Below, one piece after another: positions 32,785 to 42,133 of a stretch of DNA of 47,012 nt. The notes under the pieces were generated by a model, which saw nothing but the letters and a program-made list of their open reading frames with translations, was not told the origin of the DNA and did no database searches. Position 1 is the stretch's first letter. Each line of letters starts with the position of its first letter. The stretch is from JAPUME01 sp964605715 (GTDB lineage: Bacteria > Acidobacteriota > Terriglobia > UBA7540 > JAPUME01), in NCBI GenBank assembly GCA_964605715.1, contig CAZSDV010000009.1:1-47012 (forward strand), written 5' to 3'. The translations under genes were made by a program, and so were the position numbers.

Positions 32785-34125
32785 CTAAGCTCCCTCATTC
32801 GAATTCTCCACGGGCTCCACGACAAGAGCCAATCCACTAAGTGATACTACTCGAACCGAAGTACCTCGAGGAATATTCACCTGGGATCGCGCTTTCCAGA
32901 TTTCACCTCGCATTAAGACGGTTCCCTGGGGATTCAGCTTGGTTTGGGTTATGCCAAGGGCATTAATCATGCCGCTATTACCCGTTACGGACTTACGGCG
33001 GTGCGCAGCAAGCACGACCCGCAAAAGAATGGCCGTTATAATTCCCATAGGCAATGCTACACCCAGAGCTGTCGACAGATGTATTTGTGCCCCGGGCCAA
33101 GGGGAATCAATTAGAATAAGAGCGCCGATGATCATTGAAATAACTCCACCTATCGCAAGTATTCCGTAGGACGCAATCTGCGCTTCCAAAACCATTAGCC
33201 CTAATGCCAAAATCAGAAGTAGAACTCCGGCCCCGTTGATCGGTAAAAGGTTGAAAGCGAAAAGAGCAAGAACCAAAGAGATAGAACCCGCGACGCCAGG
33301 AAGAATTAGTCCCGGATGAGTGAATTCGATGTAGAGCCCAACCGCACCCAAAGCAGCAAGCAAAAAGGCGATGTTCGGCTCTACGATCTTGGAGAGAAAA
33401 TATTCCCGCTGAGTCATTGAATAGGGCTCAATTCGTGCACCTGCAATATGTAATTTCGTGAGGTCGTCATTAAATCTTCGGATCATCTTTCCATCAAATT
33501 TTTTGAGTATCTCTTCGGTGCTCGAAGCAATTGCATCTATCAAGTTCCCTTCCAGGGCTTCTTTTTCTGTGTAAGAGCGACTCTCGCGAACACCCTTTTC
33601 CGCCAACTCAACATTACGCCCACGCTTTGAAGCAATACTGCGAATATAGGCCGCTGAATCATTGAGAATCTTTGCTTCCATCACGTCTGAGATTTTCTTC
33701 CCTCCTAAAAGTACCGGATGTGCAGCGCCAGAATTCGTACCCGGGGCCATCACAGCCACATCTGCAGCAAGGAGGAGAAAAAATCCTGCTGAAGCTGCTC
33801 GACTCCCACTCGGCGACACATGAACGATAACTGGAACTTTGGACTTGATCATTCCTTGAACCATCTCCCGCAGGGATTTTTCAAGACCTCCTGGGGTACT
33901 GAGTTCGATCAAAATCGCCGCAGCTTTAATTTCATTCGCATGGCGGATTCCCCGGAGCACATATTTTGCACTCACCGGCTGAATCATCTCACTTAGGTTA
34001 ATCTTGACCACTGTTGGTCGAGCCACTCTGGGCGCATCTTCTGCCTGTGTAAACATGGCCGCAAAGACAGCAATTTGCAGCACAAGTAGAATTTCAAATT
34101 TCTTATTAAAGCTAGGCATGGCCAT
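32785..34125 (-). CDS. Long-form NfeD (STOPP) membrane serine protease
   Basis: About 446 residues from ATG 34125; a longer reading to 34248 would place 41 residues over the upstream gene and ahead of the signal peptide. Order: signal peptide (1-27), ClpP-like protease domain with nucleophile Ser112 (SGSRAASAGFF) and Lys152 (AKILNDSAAY), four or five membrane helices (about 245-365), and a C-terminal OB-fold NfeD domain (about 380-440, NPQGTVLMRGEIWKARSQ). This matches archaeal PH1510-type proteases that cleave the stomatin partner. The start overlaps the TPR gene's end by 14 bases; the slipin gene follows after 23. Confidence 0.93.
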   Translation of the reverse strand: MAMPSFNKKFEILLVLQIAVFAAMFTQAEDAPRVARPTVVKINLSEMIQPVSAKYVLRGIRHANEIKAAAILIELSTPGGLEKSLREMVQGMIKSKVPVIVHVSPSGSRAASAGFFLLLAADVAVMAPGTNSGAAHPVLLGGKKISDVMEAKILNDSAAYIRSIASKRGRNVELAEKGVRESRSYTEKEALEGNLIDAIASSTEEILKKFDGKMIRRFNDDLTKLHIAGARIEPYSMTQREYFLSKIVEPNIAFLLAALGAVGLYIEFTHPGLILPGVAGSISLVLALFAFNLLPINGAGVLLLILALGLMVLEAQIASYGILAIGGVISMIIGALILIDSPWPGAQIHLSTALGVALPMGIITAILLRVVLAAHRRKSVTGNSGMINALGITQTKLNPQGTVLMRGEIWKARSQVNIPRGTSVRVVSLSGLALVVEPVENSNEGA

Positions 34126-35416
34126 AAAATAGCCCGGAAGAGGATTCAATAGCGGGCCAAATCTCCCAGGGAAATTTCTCCATGAAAAATGCATGGGAAG
34201 GAAACGCACCCTTGCTGGGACGACGAAAAGGGCGAGCATTATACTCAACTAAGATTCTAAATTCCAAATTGGGTTCAGTTGACAGAGGATCATCTGCAAA
34301 ACTCCGTACTTCGCGTTCTAATCCCAGTGTCTTAGCTCGTGTTTTACCTGCCGCAACCTCCTTGGCCACAATCTGACCTTGCAGGAACTGTGCCTCAGAA
34401 TCATCCCCTCGGAGAAGAAGGCATTCCTGAATGTACCGGGAAGCCTGATCAAATTTACCAGCCTTCCAAAACATCAAAGCCAGATTAAAATTCAAGTCGG
34501 CGTTGTTTTGATCTAACTGATAAGCAGCTACCAAATGTGTGATTGCTTCAGAATGATTCCCTTTCCTAACTTCCAGAAGACCCATATTATTATGCACTTC
34601 TGGAGAATGTAAACTTTCTGTGAGTTGGCGAAATATACCTTCCGCCTTTTTAAAATCATGCAACCGGTAATGATTAATGGCCTTAAGGAAAGTTGCTTCC
34701 AAATACAGCTGGTTCTCTGGGTTTATTTTTTCCAACCATTCCAGAGAAGGTGCGTATTTTTTGTCTTCAAGGTAAAGTCTGCCAAGCTCAAAAGCTGAGC
34801 GGCGTTCATGCGGGTCCAGTTGAAACGCTTTTGTAAAATAACGAATCTGGGCATCCCATTCACTTGCCAGTAATCCATAGATGAGACTTTCAAATGCATC
34901 CAGCCGGACCTGAGGGAAGCTCCGAACAAAATCCTCTTTTTCCATTCCAAAATTGGGATCAAGGTTTCGCAATAAACTCCAGGCAAGGCGGGATTGAAGA
35001 TTTAGCAGGCCATGAAACTTGCCTTCTTCCTGAAGGATAGCCCTAAGACGCGGCACCTTCATATCCACCAGTTGAAGGCGTACGGAAATCCTATCCTCAC
35101 TCCAGTTGAATGCACCCGTAACAGCCCAATCTGCCCCGACTACCTGAGACACCTTAAAAATGCTGGCCAAGGTTAGTCTCGAGCGGGAAGGTAGTCCTAG
35201 GAGTCCAAATCCTGCAAGGCGCTCATCCCGGCTTAGAACATAAGGCTTCGCTGAGGACAATCTTGATTCTATAACCTCAGCAAAGCTCTCTGAAACCCAG
35301 TCTAGTTCCAGGCGGCCACTTAAATTTTCAAACGGGAATACCACCACGGTCTCCACGGGTGGGGCACCATACAAGCATGGGGCAAAAAGAAGGAGAAAAA
35401 AAACGCGGATCCTCAT
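34112..35416 (-). CDS. Periplasmic TolB-N-like/TPR protein
   Basis: 434-residue exported protein. The signal peptide is MRIRVFFLLLFAPCLYGA. Residues about 20-130 resemble the TolB-N/CsgG-like nucleotide-free domain seen in Acidobacteriota TPR proteins (VVVFPFENLSGRLELDWVSE, VVGADWAVTGAFNWSEDRIS). From about 170 to 370 run tetratricopeptide repeats (ALEWLEKINPE-type helices, PEVHNNMGLLEVRKGNHSEA, ADLNFNLALMFWKAGKFDQA). It probably scaffolds an envelope complex. It overlaps the NfeD gene by 14 bases, indicating one transcript with the NfeD-slipin pair. No catalytic residues are visible. Confidence 0.82.
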   Translation of the reverse strand: MRIRVFFLLLFAPCLYGAPPVETVVVFPFENLSGRLELDWVSESFAEVIESRLSSAKPYVLSRDERLAGFGLLGLPSRSRLTLASIFKVSQVVGADWAVTGAFNWSEDRISVRLQLVDMKVPRLRAILQEEGKFHGLLNLQSRLAWSLLRNLDPNFGMEKEDFVRSFPQVRLDAFESLIYGLLASEWDAQIRYFTKAFQLDPHERRSAFELGRLYLEDKKYAPSLEWLEKINPENQLYLEATFLKAINHYRLHDFKKAEGIFRQLTESLHSPEVHNNMGLLEVRKGNHSEAITHLVAAYQLDQNNADLNFNLALMFWKAGKFDQASRYIQECLLLRGDDSEAQFLQGQIVAKEVAAGKTRAKTLGLEREVRSFADDPLSTEPNLEFRILVEYNARPFRRPSKGAFPSHAFFMEKFPWEIWPAIESSSGLFYGHA

Positions 35417-35452
35417 AATATTTTCAAGCAGCCTTCCTACTCCAATAAATCT

Positions 35453-35461
35453 ATTATATCA
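35453..35461 (-). promoter_or_regulatory. Extended -10 promoter of TPR-NfeD-slipin operon
   Basis: Minus strand TGATATAAT is a perfect TGn plus TATAAT extended -10 box, 36 bases before the TPR gene ATG. No good -35 box is visible, as is common for extended -10 promoters. Confidence 0.55.
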
Positions 35462-35608
35462 GAACCTTCTCTCAGGAACTGGTGATTCCAGTGACTCATT
35501 ACCTGCAACTTTCGACAAGCAGCACTTGAGAGAAAGCTATATTTCTAATTCCAGGAATTGAAAGATAATTCTAAAAAAAATAGCTCACGAAGGATGGTCA
35601 TTCCCAGG

Positions 35609-38155
35609 CTAATCGGAGGTGCGATTGGCAGGATCCTCTTCCTGTTTTTCACGTACCCCTCTAAATATACCAAGGAATCTTCGAAATATACCGCGCCGAG
35701 GCCTACTACGGGGGTAGATATTCTCCTCCAACCGAGAGGTCTCTGCCCCGCCGATAGTGGCGGTCGTACTGGACAGAGAATCGAGTTCTTCAGCGGCAGA
35801 ATCGGAATCCCCGTCAGCCAAGGTCCGATTACCTGCGTCCTGAACTCTACGTTCCGACAAGGTTAAGATGGGCTCAGTCCCCTCAATGAATACTTCTACC
35901 ATAGTATCCGGCTCATTCTCGTTGAGGAAAACCTCCTCAGGCACTTCAAGCTTGGCAAAAACAATGCCGATGGGTGGCTTGAATTCCTGAACATCCTTGT
36001 AGGCTGGAAGGGCAGTGGCCCGCTGCATGAATTCTGTCCATATCGGCAAGGCAGAGCTGGCCCCGCTAAGTCCCAGCTCCCGGTCATCGTCATACCCAAC
36101 CCATACCGCGCAGATTAGATTGCTTGTATAACCAACGAACCAACCATCGCGAGAAGTGCCGGTCTTGCCTGCTGCCGGAGCCTTAAAACCTCTCCTCCGA
36201 ACACCTCCGCCTGTGCCCCGGTTAATGACACTTCCAAGCAAGTGAGTCATAATATAGCTGATGCGAGGGTCGAGAACCTGTCGAATCTCCCGGGGGCTCT
36301 GCCATAAAAATTCTCCATCTTGATTCCGAACTTCCTGGATCGAGTATGGACTATGATACTCACCATGGTTGGCAAATACCGTATAGGACCCGATGATCTC
36401 TAGGGGGGTGGCAACATATGCCCCTAATGCCACGGCAGGAGTTGCCTCAACTTCCCGATTAAATCCAGCTAGCGTTGCCAGCTCTTCCACTTTCCAGTAA
36501 CCAATTGCCTCGGCAAGCTTAACCGTAGCCACATTAAGCGAAAGCCTCAGGGCTTTCCGTAACGTGACGACACCATGATATTCCTGCTTGTAATTTTCCG
36601 GTTCATAGATTCCCTTGCCAAACTCAAAGCGAGTCGGCTCATCCACAATTGTACTAGCAGTCGTGATTAACGGGTTCGACCCATCTAGGGCTGAATTTAA
36701 AGCGGCAGCGTAGACGAAAGGCTTAAAGGAAGAGCCTGGTTGCCGTTTGGAAAGGGCATGGTTCAACTGACTTACGCCATAGTTTCGTCCTCCAACTAAG
36801 GCTTTCAAGGCTCCAGTATGCGGATCGATAGCCACCAGGCAGACCTGGGGTTGGAGAGGGTCATCGGGTCTTTTAACTCGTCCGGCCTTCTCCAGGACTT
36901 CCAGGCGTTTGTCCATGGTTGAAGTACCAACACGAACCGCTTCCGAAGCTGCTTTCTGCAGGTCCAAATCCAGTGTTGTGTAAACGCGAAAACCCTCAGA
37001 AAGCACCTCCTCTTCAGGAAAACGCCCCAGAAGTTGATCACGTACTAGATCCACAAAATAAGGAGCCTGGCTAGCCTCAACATTTTGAGAGGCAAACTTT
37101 AGGGGGGCATTTCGCGCCTCCTCCGCTTCAGCCGGATTCAAAAACCCCACTTCCTCCATTTGGCTAATTACCACGTCCCGTCTGGACTTGGCGCGTTCCG
37201 GATACCTGTATGGGGTATATATGTTCGGAGCGCGAATAATTCCGGCAAGAAATGCCGATTCAGCCACGGTTAAACTACTAACCTCCTTGTCAAAATATGC
37301 CCGCGCAGCTTCACCGAAACCATGAATGCCAAAACTTCCTCGTTGCCCTAAATAAATTTGGTTTGAGTAATGTTCGAAAATCTCTTCCTTGGTCAAACGA
37401 GATTCTAAAAGCAAAGAGATGTAAATTTCTGAAAGCTTTCGCTTGATGGTCCGTTCGCGTGTCAGGAAAAAATTTCGTGCTAACTGCATCGTAATGGTAC
37501 TGGTACCGCGGAAATCATTAATGGGGGCTACTAAGATTCGATAAAAGTTGATTCCGAAGTGACTAAAGAATTGGCGATCTTCGGTAGCAATAACGGCATT
37601 CCGCAACACCTCTGGAACATCCACATAGCGTACTAGTCTCCGTTTTATTCGGGTACGGCCGAATAACGTTGTAATTAGCTCCGGCTCAAGAAGATACAAG
37701 GACCTCGGACGACGATCGCTTCGCCCGACAATGGAATCAATCTTTCCGTCTCGAAAATAGATTGTGGCCGCATTACCACCTCTATGAAAAGAGTTTGTTC
37801 CAGGATCAATCTGAGCAAAATCCGTACCCAATCGATAGAAGCCCAAGGGGGAACGATCCACTCCTTCTGAATACCCTGCGCGTCGCAGCTGCCTTGCAAT
37901 TTCTTCCAGGCGAACTTCATATCCAGGAGCCACTACCGTGGGTGCTGCAAAAACCAGTGCCGTGCGATTAAAAACGTCCCCGCTCAATCGTGTATCAATC
38001 AGCCGAGAAAAACGATTGTAATAGTAGAGCAAAACAACGCCAGCTACAAAAGATATGGAAATAATTACCGCCAGCGCACCTCGCAAAAAGAAACTGCGGT
38101 TATGCCACCGCGTTCGTCTATCTCGTCTTTTTTTGGAGTGTGATGAGGTTGGCAC
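35609..38155 (-). CDS. Penicillin-binding protein 1A (transglycosylase/transpeptidase)
   Basis: 848-residue bifunctional murein synthase. A basic cytoplasmic tail and one membrane helix (about 26-46) are followed by the GT51 domain: VIATEDRQFFSHFGIN (catalytic Glu), STITMQLARNFFLTRERTIK and KEEIFEHYSNQIYLGQRGSF. The transpeptidase domain has SxxK in QPGSSFKPFVYAA, SLN in LRLSLNVATVK and KTG in AAGKTGTSRDGWFVGYT. The C-terminal tail (about 770-848) is acidic then strongly basic and probably disordered. The gene is the first of the minus-strand envelope series, and the TPR gene follows after 192 bases. Confidence 0.95.
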   Translation of the reverse strand: MPTSSHSKKRRDRRTRWHNRSFFLRGALAVIISISFVAGVVLLYYYNRFSRLIDTRLSGDVFNRTALVFAAPTVVAPGYEVRLEEIARQLRRAGYSEGVDRSPLGFYRLGTDFAQIDPGTNSFHRGGNAATIYFRDGKIDSIVGRSDRRPRSLYLLEPELITTLFGRTRIKRRLVRYVDVPEVLRNAVIATEDRQFFSHFGINFYRILVAPINDFRGTSTITMQLARNFFLTRERTIKRKLSEIYISLLLESRLTKEEIFEHYSNQIYLGQRGSFGIHGFGEAARAYFDKEVSSLTVAESAFLAGIIRAPNIYTPYRYPERAKSRRDVVISQMEEVGFLNPAEAEEARNAPLKFASQNVEASQAPYFVDLVRDQLLGRFPEEEVLSEGFRVYTTLDLDLQKAASEAVRVGTSTMDKRLEVLEKAGRVKRPDDPLQPQVCLVAIDPHTGALKALVGGRNYGVSQLNHALSKRQPGSSFKPFVYAAALNSALDGSNPLITTASTIVDEPTRFEFGKGIYEPENYKQEYHGVVTLRKALRLSLNVATVKLAEAIGYWKVEELATLAGFNREVEATPAVALGAYVATPLEIIGSYTVFANHGEYHSPYSIQEVRNQDGEFLWQSPREIRQVLDPRISYIMTHLLGSVINRGTGGGVRRRGFKAPAAGKTGTSRDGWFVGYTSNLICAVWVGYDDDRELGLSGASSALPIWTEFMQRATALPAYKDVQEFKPPIGIVFAKLEVPEEVFLNENEPDTMVEVFIEGTEPILTLSERRVQDAGNRTLADGDSDSAAEELDSLSSTTATIGGAETSRLEENIYPRSRPRRGIFRRFLGIFRGVREKQEEDPANRTSD

Positions 38156-38317
38156 GGGTCAAAATCCCCGCCTTACACTTAATGGTCTGTAGTGTGGTGG
38201 AATAATGCGGATCTTTAAAATAGATAACACAATATAATAAACATCAACTGAGACTTTTTTAAAAATTACCCTAACCTCAACTTGACGGCGTTTAACAGAT
38301 AGATTGGGGGTTTAGTT

Positions 38318-38349
38318 CTCCACAAAAAAATTACGCACATCTTGTGGAG
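38318..38349. repeat. 8-bp inverted repeat in proS-PBP1A gap
   Basis: CTCCACAA (38318-38325) and TTGTGGAG (38342-38349) are perfect inverted repeats 16 bases apart. On the minus strand the intervening loop ends in a run of seven Ts. It begins 22 bases after the proS stop, so it may be an unusual proS terminator. The remainder of 38156-38370 is AT-rich without a clear promoter. Confidence 0.4.
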
Positions 38350-38370
38350 CTAATTACCCCGATTGTAATT

Positions 38371-40074
38371 CTATGCAGGAGGTAGTCGTCGCATCTCGAG
38401 CTCGTCCACCACCCGCCCGATTCTAACATCCGTCATTTCCCTTGTCGAGCGGTCCATAATCTCAGCCAAACCTTTCTCAAATTTCTTCCGGCCTAAGGTT
38501 AATCGATAAGGAATGCCCGTCAGATCTGCATCCTTGAACTTCACGCCTGGCCGCTCGTTCCTGTCGTCGTACAACACATCAATCCCACGCTGACGCATCT
38601 CCATATAAAGCTTCTCTCCAGCTTCCCGAAGGGCGGCGACTTCCATATTCGTCACTGTTAGAACTACCTCAAAAGGAGCCACGCTCGCAGATAGGGCGGT
38701 ACCGTCAGCATCCATTCCCTGCTCGATGGCTGCAGTAAGAATTCTCTCTAACCCAATTCCGTAAGAACCCATACATAGGCTCACTTGCTCGCCGGCAGGG
38801 TTAAGAACTTGCGCACCCATCGTTTCCGAGTAACGGCGACCGAGTTGAAAGACATGCCCAATCTCAATTGACTTAGCAACTGTGAGAGGTAGGCCACAAA
38901 GGACACAAAGATCGCCATCAGCCACCTCATGCAGGTCGTGATACTCGGCCTTAAAATCTTTTCCAGGAGTAACGCAACGGAGGTGTGTGTCTTCACGATT
39001 CGCCCCAGCAATCATGTTTCGTCGCCCCTGAAGGCTCGTGTCAGCAATAATTCGAACACCATTTACCTTGACAGGACCCATAAATCCAAGCGGAACGCCC
39101 AAGTAATGCGTCACTTCTTCCGATGTTGCAGGCCGAAATTCCTTGGCCTCGAGAGCTTCTTCCAGCTTCGATTCACTTAGCTTATGGTCGCCAGGTAGGA
39201 GCACTAGCACTGGCTTATTCTCTGAAATGTATAGTAGTGTCTTAATGAACTGAGCAGCAGTCTCGCCGGTAAACTTCACCATATCTCCAATCGTACGCTG
39301 CCCTGGGGTGGAAAAAGGTTCCGGCGAAAGCTCGGAAGGGTCATCTTTGATCGAGGGAAGGCACGAAGTCGCCTTCTCCTGGTTGGCCGCATATCCACAA
39401 GAGCACATCACAATCCAATCTTCCCCTGCATCGCTCAGGGCCACAAACTCATGAGAAATCTTTCCTCCCATTGTCCCCGATGAGGCCTCTACTATTTTGT
39501 ACTTCAATCCGCAGCGCTCATAGATTCGACAGTAAGCATCATAGTGCTTCTTGTAGCTGGCCTCCATGGCCATTGGGTCAATATCGAATGAATAGGAATC
39601 TTTCATAATGAACTGTCGCATGCGTAGGAGACCTGATTTAGGCCGTGGTTCATCACGAAACTTTTCCTGGATCTGGTACCAGATTTGAGGTAGCTGACGA
39701 TGGGAGTGCAGTTCTCTGCGAGCGATGTCGGTCATGCCCTCCTCATGGGTTATACCCAAACAAAGATCTCGCTGGTTGCGATCCTTTAGCCGGAACATGA
39801 TCGATCCCACCTGATCCCAGCGACCACTCTCCTGCCAAAGCTCCGCTGGATTCAGGGCTGGCAAATAAAACTCCTGTGCACCGATCGCATCCATCTCCTC
39901 CCGAATAATTCTTGCAATCTTCAAGAAGGATCGTTGAGCTAAGTAAAGATAAACGTAGATCCCGGAGGCGATCTGCCGAACATAGCCAGCTCTCAAGAGG
40001 AGTTTATGGCTACGAACTTCTGCCTCTGCTGGCACTTCGCGCAAGGTTGGTATAAATAGTTTACTCCAACGCAT
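38371..40074 (-). CDS. proS: Prolyl-tRNA synthetase (bacterial type)
   Basis: 567-residue class II synthetase. Motif 2 region RDEPRPKSGLLRMRQFIMKD, SGTMGGKISHEFVALSDAGE, and motif 3 GSYGIGLERILTAAIEQ are clear. The editing insertion (YbaK-like, about 230-390) with KTLLYISENKPVLVLLPGDH marks the bacterial ProS type. The anticodon-binding domain is at the end (YDDRNERPGVKFKDADLTGI). Length equals E. coli ProS (572). Divergent from rpiB. Confidence 0.96.
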   Translation of the reverse strand: MRWSKLFIPTLREVPAEAEVRSHKLLLRAGYVRQIASGIYVYLYLAQRSFLKIARIIREEMDAIGAQEFYLPALNPAELWQESGRWDQVGSIMFRLKDRNQRDLCLGITHEEGMTDIARRELHSHRQLPQIWYQIQEKFRDEPRPKSGLLRMRQFIMKDSYSFDIDPMAMEASYKKHYDAYCRIYERCGLKYKIVEASSGTMGGKISHEFVALSDAGEDWIVMCSCGYAANQEKATSCLPSIKDDPSELSPEPFSTPGQRTIGDMVKFTGETAAQFIKTLLYISENKPVLVLLPGDHKLSESKLEEALEAKEFRPATSEEVTHYLGVPLGFMGPVKVNGVRIIADTSLQGRRNMIAGANREDTHLRCVTPGKDFKAEYHDLHEVADGDLCVLCGLPLTVAKSIEIGHVFQLGRRYSETMGAQVLNPAGEQVSLCMGSYGIGLERILTAAIEQGMDADGTALSASVAPFEVVLTVTNMEVAALREAGEKLYMEMRQRGIDVLYDDRNERPGVKFKDADLTGIPYRLTLGRKKFEKGLAEIMDRSTREMTDVRIGRVVDELEMRRLPPA

Positions 40075-40103
40075 TTAGTATTTTTCATTCACTTTCATTG
40101 TGT

Positions 40104-40133
40104 TTTATATTTTCCCTATTTCCCACAAACCAA
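40104..40133 (-). promoter_or_regulatory. Predicted proS promoter
   Basis: Minus strand TTGGTT (40133-40128), an 18-base spacer and TATAAA (40109-40104), with the start codon 30 bases downstream. The -35 is weak. Confidence 0.4.
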
Positions 40134-40341
40134 TAATTAAGGGTACGAATATATCTTGCAATGACAAGAGCTTAAACAACACATAATATGCCAAGATTCG
40201 CATTGTTCAGGAGAAGCACATCTCTTGTCAAGCCAAGCGTACTCCAGTTTGGTAATTGAATCCCCATTACAAGAATATTTCGGTTGGTTTACTAAATCCA
40301 GTTGCCAGCTCTCAGGGGCTCACGTAGAATCAAGTAAAGTC

Positions 40342-40797
40342 ATGCCATCTGAGAAAATCCCGATTGCCTTGGGCGCTGACCATGCCGGATACCGGCTAAA
40401 AGAGAGACTCCGCGTCTATTTAAAGGATAAGGGCTATCGGGTTGAAGACCTTGGTACTTATTCTGAGCAATCTACTGATTACCCTGATGTCGCCGCCAAG
40501 GTTGCCGAAAAAATTCAAACGCAAAAAGCTAAATTTGGCTTACTGGTCTGCGGAACAGGAATCGGTATGGCTATTGCAGCCAACAAGATGAACGGGATTC
40601 GGGCCTCAGCCTGCAATGATACCTTGGCAGCTTTAATGAGCCGCTCCCACAATGATGCAAATGTCCTCACCTTGGGAAGCCGTATGGTGGATGAACCTAC
40701 AGCTAGAAATATTCTCAACGTTTGGCTCTCTATACCATTTACGGGGGGACGCCACCAGCGTCGTGTCCGAAAGATCCAAAATCTTGAAAACATTTAA
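40342..40797 (+). CDS. rpiB: Ribose-5-phosphate isomerase B
   Basis: 151-residue RpiB/LacAB-family enzyme interconverting ribose-5-phosphate and ribulose-5-phosphate. Motifs: ALGADHAGYRLKERLR at the start, GTYSEQSTDYPD, LLVCGTGIGMAIAANK with the catalytic Cys, and MSRSHNDANVLTLGSR. ATG 40342 is chosen because family members begin a few residues before GADHAGY; a TTG at 40225 with AGGAG eleven bases away would add 39 unrelated residues. The stop touches the first possible glyA start, so rpiB and glyA form an operon. Confidence 0.94.
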   Translation: MPSEKIPIALGADHAGYRLKERLRVYLKDKGYRVEDLGTYSEQSTDYPDVAAKVAEKIQTQKAKFGLLVCGTGIGMAIAANKMNGIRASACNDTLAALMSRSHNDANVLTLGSRMVDEPTARNILNVWLSIPFTGGRHQRRVRKIQNLENI

Positions 40798-40814
40798 TGT
40801 ACGAAGGGAACACG

Positions 40815-42092
40815 ATGAATCATGATATTCTCCCGCACTCGCATTCATTGCAGGCGGTTGACCCTGAAATCGCCAGGACAATCAAAAATGAAGTTGAGCG
40901 TCAAAACTCAACCCTTGAGTTAATCGCCTCAGAAAATTTTGTCAGCGAGGCCATCCTCGAAGCTGCTGGGTCGGTAATGACCAATAAGTATGCTGAGGGA
41001 TTACCTGGACGACGTTACTATGGGGGCTGTGAGTTCGTAGACCAAGCGGAAAGTCTGGCTATCGAAAGGGCAAAGGAGCTGTTCGGGGCCGAACATGCCA
41101 ACGTTCAGCCACATTCCGGCAGTCAGGCCAATATGGCCGTCTACATTACGGTCTTGAAGCCAGGCGAAACAATGCTTGGCATGGACCTAGCCCACGGCGG
41201 CCACCTTACCCACGGCCACCACCTGAATTTCTCTGGTAAAACTTTTCGAATCGTAAGTTACGGCGTGCGGCGTGACACCGAAACTATCGATTACGGTGAA
41301 CTAGAACGCATTGCCATCAAACAGAAACCCCGATTAATTGTTGCTGGAGCCAGCGCTTATCCCCGAACGCTGGATTTCGAACGCTTTGCCGCCATTGCCA
41401 AGAAAGTGGGTGCTTTGTTAATGGTCGATATGGCGCATATTGCAGGCCTGATTGCAACGGGAATTCATCCAAGTCCATTTCCACATGCAGACTTCGTTAC
41501 CACCACCACGCACAAAACCCTACGCGGACCGCGTGGGGGGGCCATTTTTTGTCGGGCGGAATATGCCAAGAAAATTAATGCGACTGTCTTTCCGGGAATT
41601 CAGGGTGGGCCCTTAATGCATGTGATCGCCGCTAAAGCCGTCTGCTTTCGGGAAGCCCTGTTGCCTGATTTCCTCAACTACCAGCAACAAATCGTCACCA
41701 ATGCAAAGGTGTTAGCTGACACATTGCAGGCAGCAGGGTTCCGACTTGTTTCCGGTGGAACCGATACCCATCTACTGCTGGTTGATGTCGCCTCGCGCGG
41801 CATAACTGGAAAAAAGGCAGAAAAATCTCTTGAACAGGCTGGAATCACCGTCAACAAGAATGCCATCCCCTTCGATGTCAACCCTCCCATGGTGGCTAGC
41901 GGTATTCGAATCGGCACACCAGCTATAACCACTCGTAACCTAAAAGAACCAGATATTCGTAAGGTTGGCCAATGGATCTCAACCGTCCTTGGGGACCCTG
42001 AAAATGAATCAGTTATTCAAAATGTTCGGAGCAAGGTAGAGGACCTTACCAAGCGATTTCCGCTTTATGAAAATCGTCGCAATGCAATATAG
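40815..42092 (+). CDS. glyA: Serine hydroxymethyltransferase
   Basis: PLP enzyme that makes glycine and 5,10-methylene-THF from serine. 425 residues from ATG 40815 (GAAGGGA seven bases upstream); an ATG at 40797, overlapping the rpiB stop by one base, would add six residues but has no ribosome site. Motifs: LELIASENFVSEAI, PHSGSQANMAVY, DMAHIAGLIATG, and the PLP lysine in TTTHKTLRGPRGG. Length matches the family (417-425). Confidence 0.96.
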   Translation: MNHDILPHSHSLQAVDPEIARTIKNEVERQNSTLELIASENFVSEAILEAAGSVMTNKYAEGLPGRRYYGGCEFVDQAESLAIERAKELFGAEHANVQPHSGSQANMAVYITVLKPGETMLGMDLAHGGHLTHGHHLNFSGKTFRIVSYGVRRDTETIDYGELERIAIKQKPRLIVAGASAYPRTLDFERFAAIAKKVGALLMVDMAHIAGLIATGIHPSPFPHADFVTTTTHKTLRGPRGGAIFCRAEYAKKINATVFPGIQGGPLMHVIAAKAVCFREALLPDFLNYQQQIVTNAKVLADTLQAAGFRLVSGGTDTHLLLVDVASRGITGKKAEKSLEQAGITVNKNAIPFDVNPPMVASGIRIGTPAITTRNLKEPDIRKVGQWISTVLGDPENESVIQNVRSKVEDLTKRFPLYENRRNAI

Positions 42093-42133
42093 GAAGCAGT
42101 CCGCATAAATCTATGCACAGACGACTACCCCTA

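Noticed and set aside
34126..34248. Longer NfeD start
   Set aside because: The 41 extra codons lie over the TPR gene and precede a proper signal peptide that starts at 34125.
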